From Limnoperna fortunei (Eukaryota; Mollusca; Bivalvia; Mytilida; Modiolidae): a stretch of DNA of 64,000 nt. Positions within the stretch are counted from its first letter, which is position 1, and every line of letters starts with the position of its first letter. The DNA is taken from NCBI GenBank assembly GCA_944474755.1, contig OX104115.1:54874648-54938647 (forward strand). Direction: 5' to 3'. A model generated the notes under the pieces. That model did not search any database and had not been told where the DNA came from. It was given only the letters and a program-made list of their open reading frames with translations. Below are positions 49,614-61,600 of the stretch, piece after piece. The position numbers and the translations under genes are program-made.

Positions 49614-52600
49614 GTAAGTGAACAAATTTATATATGCGTCCATTTATGTAGTTTGAAAGAAAAAAAATGTCTCGATATCCCCCTTTGCTCATATTGGTAA
49701 GCACCCCCTTTTTCTAAGTTTACTCAAGCGCGAAATATCTGGCACAGCGTTACAGAATTTTGCCAAAAAGAAGAGAGGAAATCTCATTATTTTGTAACTT
49801 TGGAACAAGTTCATAACCTTCATAAAACTAGACAAAGTCGATCTAGCGATCGCTGATACCCCCGCTTTTGTGAAAATTTCTAACGTTTTTCGTGGACTGT
49901 GACCTTGAAATTTGATGGATTTCCACCAAAATCAATAGGCTTCTTACCAACAAAATATATAACAATATTTTACAGTTTCATTAAAATCGGATGCAAACTT
50001 TTTGAGTTATTGTCCGGAAACAACTTTTTTGTTAAAATTTCTAATGTTTTTCGTAGACTGTGACCTTGAAATTTGACGGATTTCCCCCACAATCGATAGG
50101 CTTCTTACCAACCTGATATATAACAATATCCCAAAGTTTCATTCAAATCACATGCAAACTGTTTGAGTTATCATCCGGAAAAAAACTTTTTTGTAAAAAT
50201 TTCTAACGTTTTTCGTGGACTGCGACCTTGAAATTTGACGGATTTCCCCCAAGATCAAAAGGCTTTTTACCAACCTGATATATAACAATATCCCAAAGTT
50301 TCATTCAAATCGGATGCAAACTGTTTTAGTTATTGTCCGGAAACAACTTTTTAGTTAAAATTTCTAACGTTTTTCGTGGACTGTGACCTTGAAATTTGAC
50401 GGATTTCCCCCAAAATCAAAAGGCTTCTTACCAACCTGATATATGATAGTATCCCAAAGTTTCATTCAAATCGGATGTAAACTTTTTGAGTTATTGTCCG
50501 GAAACAACTTTTTTGTTAAAATTTCTAACGTTTTTCGTGGACTGTGACCTTGAAATTTGACGGATTTTCCCCAAAATCGATAGGCTTCTTACCAACCTGA
50601 TATATAACAATATCCCAAAGTTTCATTCAAATCGGATGTAAACTTTTTGAATTATCATCCGGAAACCAAATGTGGACGGACGAACGGACGGACGGACGGA
50701 CGGACGGACATGAGGACCACTATATACCCCCGACTCTGTCGAGCGGGGGTATAAAAATCTTCATCGCAAATGTAAACTTGGGACGGAAGAACGGATGAAC
50801 GTACTAAAAATATCTTATATGTCCCCAACTTTCGTTCACAATCTTTACGGCAGTTGTTAGGGCCCTCGGAGACCGACTGGTTAAGGTAGTGTGTCATTTA
50901 CAATTGATCGTGTACCCTACACTGAGGTTGCGGGTTCGAGCCTTGCTGCTGTCAGGGTGTGCTCGACCAAACTTAATTGACAAGGATTGCCAGTTTCCAT
51001 GCCGAAGGTTTCACTTGAGTTATCGTTCTTTTGTCGGAATTTGTATTGTGTTCACCTGGTTTAACTTTTATATGCGATATCTTTTATATGCAATAAATTT
51101 TATTCAATTGGTATAATTTTTAATGTATATCCGATAGAAAACCAAGCATTTCACTCAATTGCATGATCGGAAATACTTTTGACGTCACTGTGTCTAATTT
51201 TTGAAATGACGTTTGTGATTCAGTTTAAACCAAGATAAGCACAAAGATATTATGCGCAGAATACAGTAAGACTAAGACGCCATATTAATGTATCACAACA
51301 TTTGTTTCATATTTTGACCCAGTGTCAACAGCATACAAATATAAATATTTTATTAGCACAAACTCATATGAATGAACACATTATCGCATATAAATGAACA
51401 ATAGTAATATTTGAATAAACTTTCTTGCATATAAATGATAGATATACCAGATAAATAAACAAGTACTATCTTTAAAAAAGATAACCGACGCAGTAAAGAT
51501 ATAAATTGAGTTATGCATTGAACTACGAATCGCCATTATTGTCATACAAATTCCCCGTTTCAATAGACCAGAAATGTTTGATGGAAATTTTTGGGGAAGT
51601 ACTGAAGGACAACTATTACTACGTGAAAGAAATCATGAACCTATAAATTTACACTAGTCCCATGTGAAACGAGTTTGAAATGATTCATTTATACATGTGT
51701 GCCCCCCCCCCATATGTATTTTTATATTTCAACAGATTATTTTATTTAAGTGTTTTCGATATTAACAGATTTACCAAGCATACAGTTAACCTAAAATTGA
51801 TAATTTACATACAACTACATGTACTTTGTTGTACTTTGTTGTACATGTACATGTATTCCAGAACGTTTATTGCTATTATGTATTGAAACCCACTGCCTAA
51901 GATATAGAAATGAAGTTTTTCTGCGATCACCGAAGCAGTTATACAATAATGTAAACAAATTGAATATTAGAATTTTTTTAATTAAATTTTTATAGTTTAA
52001 AATTTACTGCATAAGCAAAGTATACTTTACAATTAGAGCCACAACTCTCTATGTGTGTACTACGACGGACACCCAAGAACAATAATAATGCATTTGATTT
52101 AATATCAACATGTATATAAAATGATTGTTAATTTGTATTTTTTAAAGAAATTAATTAAAATTTCTTCTCTTCGTCTTTTTTACACTTCATAAAAGCCCGC
52201 CAAAATCCAGCGTGTTAATATGCGTTTTAATTTGCGCTGTACTTCAAATAAAAAATATTTAACATTTTTGTATAAGTTGTTTGATATAAAATTTTACAAA
52301 TTGCAGCTCATCTCTATCGTTCTTAATACTTAAATTCCACTATGAAATAATTTTATAAACAAACAGACGGTAAAATCTAATAATAATTGTATACAATTTG
52401 AAAGGAGTATTGCCAATTTACAAACCTGTTCCGAACCCCTGTCCAATTAACCGCCCTGTTCCGAACCCCCGTCCAATTGGTTTTTGACTTATCAAGAAAC
52501 AGAATTACGATCACGTGACTTGCTTTTTGGAGAGGTGAAGTGTCATGAGGTCAAAGGGTAAAAAGTGAATATAATAAAAAAATGAGTACAAAAACCGACA

Positions 52601-55600
52601 GTTTCAAAGTCACTTTCGATGTAAGGACTGATATTAAACGGATTTTTTTTATATATGTCATATATTATCCAAGGCGAAAAGTTGACTATAGTCTTCTTGT
52701 ATATGTCTTCTTATAGGATACGTATTTAAAATGGTAGATTTTGTGGTCAGTTAGTTCATTTGAGTTATCGTTCTTTTGTCGTAATTATTATGTTGTGAAA
52801 ATATTATGACAGAGACGTGTTTTTATTGAAGCCCAAAATAAAATGATATGGACCCTAATATGGCAGACGAGCCTCCATTGGCTGGGCATATGGGTATTTA
52901 ACGAACCGTTGATGCAATATCTGAACATTTATATTTCTAACACATGCCGTTCACAGTGAGTGACTTTGATCGCACTTGTCAAGAGTGCCAGAAAATAAAA
53001 ATTTCCAATTCGCAAAACAAGTCTGAAATTGTTTCAAACTTGGCAAATGGATTTATTTGGACTCTTTCCCATCACGCAAACGGGTAACATTTGACCCTAC
53101 CCATATCTGCCCTCGGGCCTATAGACCCTAAGGAAGATATGGAGGTCCGAGGTTGATACGAGATGTGATATGATATTGCCATATAATAACCTCTCATTAT
53201 TAGTTTACAACCGATCATCTGATATTACTAAAATACAAGTTATAAAGGCAACTGGTATACTATTCTGGTATTTACTGCTAGCTATTTGTCAATATCAGAA
53301 AATTGGATCACTCAGTGCCAGAAAATTGGAAAAGCGTTAACTTTCTCAATGCAATAAACACAATAGTAAATGGGAAAGTATAAAGTATATGATAGGATCG
53401 GAAAAATAACCTTGTTTAACTGCCATAATGAGTCTTCTCTTCTTTCGAAATATATAATCATTAGTGGGGGGGGGGGGGCGTAATCGTGCAAGAAGCGTGA
53501 TAATATCCAAACACGTTACCCAATATGGTTCATGATCAGGGTTTCACTATTTGAACCTCACAATTTCTAACGAGTGCTCTTCACATATCAGCTATCTGGC
53601 GCTCCGGTGGGCAACCATTTGGGGTTAGGAGCTAGTATAGTCTTAACTTCCTTTCAACTGGAGGGGCCTCTGTGGCCGAGTGGTTAAGGTATTTTGTCTA
53701 CTATTGATCACGTGGTCTGTTAACACTGAGATTGCGGCTTCGAGTTCGAGGGTGTAATTGACTCCAATCTTAATTAACAAGGATTGCCAGTTTTCCTATC
53801 GCAGGTCAGGGGTTTTCTCCGGTTTTCTCCCCAATGAAAACTGGACGCCATGATATTGCTGATAAATTGCTGAAAGTGGCGTTAAACATCATACAAACAA
53901 CAACATTTAAACTGGCACCAATGTTGAAAGTAGTTTTTTCTAGTGATCTAAATTTGTTAATTAATTGTACTCTTCCTCTGGGATTTAGTTTTATAGTTCT
54001 AACAACATCAATAATAATATTTGATTTTTAGCCCCGGTCCAACACATATAAATGAGAATGGAATGCTAAAAACAGAAATTTTAGATCTAACGGCAGCTTT
54101 AGAAGAAAAATCGTTAAAGTCAGAGTAAGTACTTTAAATCTTTTACTAATTAAGTTCACGTAGCGCTAATAATATTATACGATATTGAAAATTATTTTCC
54201 CGCCAGTGATGGTTAATTGTTTAGGCGCACAAGTTTAGCATTTTTATTAACTGTATAATACCAAGATCCTGATTGCCGGTTAGATTTAAGATTACTAGAT
54301 TTGTTGCACACTGTACGATTGTCGACAATCTAATATGTTACCACACTCTGTTGTGAACCGACTTTCGCGATAAATAGAGAAAGGACACCGAAATCCCAAT
54401 TTCAATGCATTTCATTTGACAGACTGTGAGAAATAATTTATTACATGTATATACTTCACTTCCTTCGAACACGTTAATCCACGGTTTACATTGTACTTGC
54501 AATCGTATTCTTTAACCATGCACTGAAAGGGGGATGAAATTTACTATTTGTGTATTAATCTTCCTTCTCTTTCTCGAAGCGTCATTTTTCTGTTTTAGAA
54601 GATATGACTATTTGTTAAAAGAAAACTTAATACTCAATTAAAGTTTATTTTATAAAAAAGCAGAACACATCGCAACTAAAGTTGAGTAAGTTTTAGCCCT
54701 GTTCTTTTTAAACATTCAAATACTATTCGTGTGTTATGTTACATAATTATTTATTATAAACTTGAAATGAACAAAATGAATTCCAAACGCTGATTTCAGA
54801 TTAACGTTTTCCAGAGGAATAATTTTTCTAGTCAGAATATTATGAAAATTGCATACATCAATTAGACATTTCTGTTATTTGTATTAATTGTTGCTCAGAA
54901 GCCTAGTATTAAGGTAGTTAGTTATCTGCTATTGGTCACGTGGTCCGTCAATATTGAGGTTGCGGGTTCGAGTATTTCTGCTGGTTGGGTGTACTCGACT
55001 CTAATTCTTATTGAATGCCAGTTTCCCTACGCAGGTTGGTGGTTAAAAGGTTAAAATAATTACATGTACACATTATATATTTAACCTTTTTAGTCCATGT
55101 CAGACACATGCGCAAGTAAATGAAATTCGCAGGAAAGAAATTTCGTATCTAAAAGCAGCTTGTGAAAACAATGTGGACATATCATGCACTAAGTATACTA
55201 AATATTTTATTAGTAACAATCCTTAGATATTACGTCTTATGTTCGAGTTCATGACTGTTGTTTGACTCAAAGTGAACACTGGGACTATACTTCGAAGGTT
55301 TCCAGTGCTTTACTTACAGAGCAGCTCAGCTCGTCCCCGAGTGAGGGATAGGGTAGACACTCACTTGGGGTGTTGTCAGGTCATAATACGGACAGCCTGG
55401 CCGCGGTCCTTAGTGAAAAACGTGTTTGAAGAGTGCCCCACTGAAGACCCATTTCGAAAAAGTGTAAGCTCATTGTACCTGCTACAAAAAGCTAAATTAT
55501 CCGCCCCTACCCAATACTCCTTATTTTTTCCGTGGTAGTCAACCTTTGTTCCATATGTCCCACCACTTTTATCCGTTGAAATATTAATTGTTTAGTTGTT

Positions 55601-58600
55601 CTAATCTTAAATATAGCCGCACTACTGCTTGCTAGACGTAAAGCAAACATCCAAATTAATCAATCAATTAAATTGAGAAATTATATCAGCAGTCCAATAG
55701 TGAAACCAAGCTTCAGACTGCTAACGCTGTGGGGCAAATGTCCTTATTTAATCATGTAACAAATTCTCATTCACGTTATCTTGTCTCAGAGCCGACAACA
55801 TCTTTCTTTACTTTTGTAAAGCGTGTTGATTGTACAAACGTCATGAAGCTTTTACTTGTTTTCACTAATGCACTCCAGGCAAGCAAGCATTGTGATATAC
55901 TGAGGTAAATAAATAAATGATTATACGCGTTATAATGGATTGCTATAATTTTGAAAAAAATCAATTGTTAAGAGTAAGTGCCTCTGATAAACACGAGCGA
56001 ATTAAATACGTGTTAATCATCAAGCAATATACATATACATGTATTATAATGGAAGACATGTGTATGAAGTCTTACACTGGTACTTTGTGTATATGGTGCT
56101 ACGAAACGAGGATATAGGCGACTCTTCATTATTATTAGATTACAATATTTGATAATTAAGACTTCCTTTTTTAGTTTTATATTTTAAAAATGGTGTATGA
56201 CAGCTGCAAGAAACTTAATATTTTATCCAACAAATAAATAAAACGAGAAAAAGGACAAATTTATTAGAGGAAAATTTTGAATTCAAATAAAAAGCATTAA
56301 CTGTTAGATACTAACAGATAAATTTATATGAACATATAATTACATAATTTCAATTGCTACATGTACATTGTGTCTACTTTTTTCCAACATCTACGAAAGA
56401 GGTATCTAACCTGCTAGGCACAATTAGCACATTCTAAATGGCTATCCGCTATGGTCCTTTTCCAGCTTTCCTAACGATTAACTTATAATATATTTTCATC
56501 CCCTGTCCTCTATTAGAGGATCCATAGGGCAGCTCTTTGGATGTCCTTTTGGACCTTCCTATTATTTTTGTGGGCATTGGTGAAGAAAATGTTTATAACA
56601 CTAGAGAAATGAAATCACTCTCCTAACAAGATACATGTATTTCAAGATTTCAAGATATATACAATACGCAAAATTTGATTTTCCAAACCAAAATTAATCG
56701 TTTTAGACGTTTCCGTCTTTCCTGGTCATATCCAGATTGATGTCATTGTGCATGTCATATCATGACTGATACAACTTCAATTGAATCATTAGGTACATTG
56801 TTATGACGCGATACAATAAATATAATAAAACGTAATCAAAGATTCCTAGGTTATAAAATTTACCAGGCCAGAGCTCCGATTGTCTTATCAAGACTCATCA
56901 GTGGCGCTCAAATCAAGCAGTATTTAAATATAAAATAATTCAGATGTTGAAAAGCTTTTGTTCACAAAATTTCAAAACCTTACACCAAATCTAGATAAGG
57001 CCATCTACACCATTGGTTGATTGAAAACGGGTCAATATGTATATTCTCATAATTGCTTAACATTTAAGCATAGCCTTGCATTTTCTTATAAACAAAAGGT
57101 AATTATATGCAGTTTGTTTAATTGTTTAAGAAATGTGTATTAATTTTTATGTGTATAGTTTACAAGCAAAAGATGAACAAATACAACATTTAGATGAGGA
57201 GCAAACAAGATTGGTAGACTTAATAAAACTGCTTCAGGTGGAAATATCTGTATTAAATCGTGAAGTCGAAGAACAAAAACAAAAAGAAGCAACACAGAAA
57301 CTGAACGAAGAACTCGAAGATCAAAAAGAAAGAACACAGAAACTGGAACATCAACGAAATAATCTAATTGCAAAGTATACTTTTGCAATTTAATATTTAC
57401 TTTAAAAGTTATATATAACGCCCCTGTTGTCTCATTTGCTTTTGTTGTTGTTGTTGTTATATATACAAAATATTAACCTGTAATATTTGGATCATTCTAA
57501 TCAAGTACGTAACACAATAAATAAATCATCAATGTTTTTTCTAATGCTGTGTGTTTTGTGTTCCCTTTTGTTTTAACCGTACAATGAATTTAATATCTTA
57601 CATCTTGCTATTTTTTTCAAACAAAACGCAAGTTTCATTTAAGAAATTTATTTTTTTTAAATAATGTATTTGGGTCACACTATTTAATTTATACAAGAAT
57701 CCGAACTGAACTATAACTCAGAACATATTTATGTTGATGTAAATATAATTTATAACGGATTACTTAATACATTATCCCATTTTATTTTACATTTCTATGC
57801 TATTCTTAAGCTTTGATATAAACAAAATGAAATTATTTTCAGTCTGTTTACATGATACAAAGAATGATTAATAAATGTATTCATTTTGTGTAACTATTTT
57901 TTATGCATATGTATTTCAGAACAAAAACAACAAAATTTATTACAACCAAAATCGTTTGTTAATGCGTTCTGAGTTTTTGCTTTAATATTGATTTAATTTA
58001 TATTGATGGTGGTTGAATTCATGTCAAACCAAACTGTACCACATCATTAGCGGTTAAATCAAACATTAATTAAAGAGCTAATAATTATAATGTTGAAAAG
58101 CTTTTATTATACAAATTTCAACGCCTTATACCAAATCCAGCTGAGACCATCTACACCATTGGTTTAGTTGAAAAACAGATAAATCAATATAAACTTTTAA
58201 TTTCTTAACTTTTTCGGATTTATTATAAATATAATAGTAAGCAGTTATGGTACGAATAATGTTTATAAATGTGCTTTTTTATGTTAATAGTTTAAAATCA
58301 AAGGATGAGCAGATACATCAACTACAACAAGAGGTAGCCAGATTGGAAGACTCGACAATAAAACTTCAAGAGGAAATGTCTATAACAGTTAAAAAACTTG
58401 AAGATCAGAACGAAAAAACACAGAAACTGAATCAAGAACTCGCAGATAAGAAGGAAACAACGCGGGCATTGGAACTTCAACTAGAGAATAGAGTTGAAAC
58501 GTATAGTTTGCAAAATAATCTTTACGTTTATAAGTTATTTCTACTGCGTTTGTTGTCTGATTTGATTTCCGGTTAAAATATATACAAAACAATAAAATAT

Positions 58601-61600
58601 TTCACTGTTTGCAGCTGTTATGTACATATATAAATTAACACATTGAATTTTTAACTTTGTTTCTTTTTTCTAAATCATGTGCATGCGTTCTCATTGGTTT
58701 GGACCTTACAATAAATTCCAAAATCTCACTTTTTGTAAATGCATTCTTGGAAAAAGGCATTTTTAAAGAAATATTTGATGTTGTTAACATTTATTTTGGT
58801 CACAAAAATACTCTAACTACTTAATTTACAACTTACATTTAAAGAACTAAACCGAAATATGAAAATATGCATAATTGATTGATTGAATACTCTTAGCAAT
58901 ATATATTTTCACTAAACATGCATGTTCAGAAGTAACCAAAGTCAATCATGATGCGTCCTGAGTTGCCGATTGAATTGTTTTCAACTTTAGAATTGACGAT
59001 GGTTTCATATCATGCCAAATAAAAATGTACCGCATCAGTAGCGCTCAAATCAAACATTTAAAGAGACAATAAATCAGATGTTAAAAAGCTTGTATCATTA
59101 AAATTCCGAAGCCTAATACCAAATCCAGCTAAGACCAACTGCACCATTGTTTAAGTTGAAAACTTTTTAATTAATACATGCTATTCATTTCTTAAAATTT
59201 GACGACTATTCTTACACTAAATGTAATATATGATCTGACCTCGGACTTTTTTTTAAACATTTTAGGACACTAAATGTAATAGTAAGCATGTTATAGTAAG
59301 CAGTTTGTTTACAAAGTACGAAGAATATTTAATAAATGTGCATTATTTTTTCTTAAGTTTAAAAGAAAAGAACGAGCAAATGCATCATCTTCAAACAGAA
59401 CAAACCAGATTGGAGCATTTGACAATACAGTTTCAAGAGGAAATATCTTCAGCAAATCGACAACTTGAAGATCAGAAAGAAAAAACACAGAAACTGAATC
59501 AAGAACTTAGAGATCAGAAAGACACAACACAGAAACTAGATCAAGAATTGGAAGATCAGAAAGAAACAACACACAAACTTATTAAAAAACTCAAGGATCA
59601 GAACGAAACAACACAGACACTTGAGCATCAACTAGAGAATATATTTGAAACGTATAGTTTGCAATATAATCTTTACTTTTAGGCTATTTTCACTGCGTGT
59701 GTTGTTTGATTTGATTTCCCGATATAATATATATAATGAAAATTAAATATTTCACTTTTGGCAGCTGGTTGGATCATTCTGAATTTACTCAATAAATCCG
59801 TATTTTTTATCTTTTTTCTAAGTCGTGTTCATGTTTTTTGACCTTAGAATGAATCCTTAATCGTACATTTAGTATTTTTTGAAAAGGGCAAGTTTAATTT
59901 AAGAAATAATTTATTACGCAAACATGCATTTTATTCACAATACAAATCGAAATATTTAAAATTCCCTCTTTAAAAGAACTAAGCAAAACTAGTGCTGATT
60001 GTGTTGGGATGCCAACACAAGATGTCTCCCAAACGAACCTTTATTGCCACTATAATCTTGAGCATTTTGAAAACCCCCCAATTGCCTATAATGTTCTTAG
60101 TCTGACCATTAAATCTACCCACATATCAAATTTCGTTGCAATCGGACTAAGTTCATTTTAAGGCTGAGTGTGGTGAAACGGCTGCCATTACAAAACGGTG
60201 TTGTTTGCGTCCAATAATTGTTTTGGACAAAAATGCTCAGAATAGTCAGCTGTATCAGTATACCAATTTTCATTGAAATTGCTCCGGTCATTCCTAAAAT
60301 CTGAGAACTGCGCTTTTTTCTTAAATGGCGGCCATTTTGAAAATTACAAAAATGGATTGCAAAACTTCAGATAACCCTAAACATGTTCCCAAGGTTTCAT
60401 ATTGATTGGACACTGCATCTCAGACAAAGTTTGTGGACGGAAAGAAAAAAGGAAGAAAGAAAGAAGAATAATAATAAGAAACCGGCCAAAAACAGTATGT
60501 CTGCCAAAACCTCGTTTAGGAGACATAAATATAATAATATTTCAAATTGATTGATTTTTATAACGCTAAGTGATATATATTTTCACTAAATATGGATGTT
60601 CAGAACTAAATAACGGCACTTGTTGCTACCCTTTGTTAATTCGTCCCGAGTTGCCGATAGAGTTGTTTGCAAATTAATATTGACGGTGGTTGAATTTCCT
60701 GCCAGACCAAACCGTAACGCATCTGTAGTGCTAAAATCAAACACTATTTAAATATCAAATAATTCAGATTTTGAAAAGCTTTTATCATCAAAATTCCAAA
60801 GCCTTATACCAAATCTAGCCAAGGCCATATACACCATTGGCTTAATTGAAAACGGTTCATTTAATATAGACTGTTTATTGTTTATTATTTTAGGACTAAT
60901 TTAACACTTTATTGTCAATGTAATAATAAGCAGTTATTTTACAAGTTACGAATAATGTTTTATAATGTGCATTACCTTTTATTTGAAAAGTTTACAAGCA
61001 AAGGATGAGCAAATACATCATCTTCAAGAAGAGCAAACCAGGTTGAAAGACTTGACAATAAAGCTTCAAGAGAAAATGTCTTTAGCAAATCAAAAACTTG
61101 AAGATGAGAAAGAAAAAACAGAGACACTCAATCAAGAACTACAAAATCGGAAAGAAGCAACACTGAAACTAGATCAAGAACTCAAAGATCAGAAAAAGGC
61201 AACACAGAAACTGGAACATAAAGAAAGAAATATACTTGAAACGTATATTTCACAATATGATTTTTTCTTTTAAACGTTATTTCTACTGCGACTGTTGCCT
61301 GATTTACTTCTTGCTATAAACATATCAAATAGAAATTTAAATGTTTACTTTATTAAAAATAATTTTCTGCTCACTTATCTTTATTAGAAATCGTGAGCCA
61401 AAAAGTTCTTATTGACATGTCAATTGGTTATATACAATTAGGCCTTAATCTATACGATTTTGGAAATTTTGGACATGTTAAAATGTATTTTGCAGCAATA
61501 ATGTAAATTTAACGATTAGTCGGAGCGCATCGCTGATGCTAAGTTGGTAAATTCTAATCTATTGCATCAAGTTGAAAGTTATGTCGACCAATCTGTAACT

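Larger units (their letters stand above)
56880..61242 (+). repeat. Four tandem exon-plus-intron units of gene B
   Basis: Each unit holds an upstream intron block followed by one coiled-coil exon. The block carries (G/A)TAGCGCTCAAATCAAA-like sequence, GTTGAAAAGCTTTT, CCTTATACCAAATC.AGC and ACACCATTGG. It appears near 56900-57020, 58040-58170, 59030-59165 and 60715-60850, 120-200 bp before exons at 57159, 58291, 59358 and 60991. Start-to-start distances are 1132, 1067 and 1633 bp; the last is longer because an element of about 525 bp (60001) is inserted. Further shared sequence (GAGTTGCCGAT..A.TTGTTT, GACG(G/A)TGGTT) lies upstream in the units. Confidence 0.85.
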
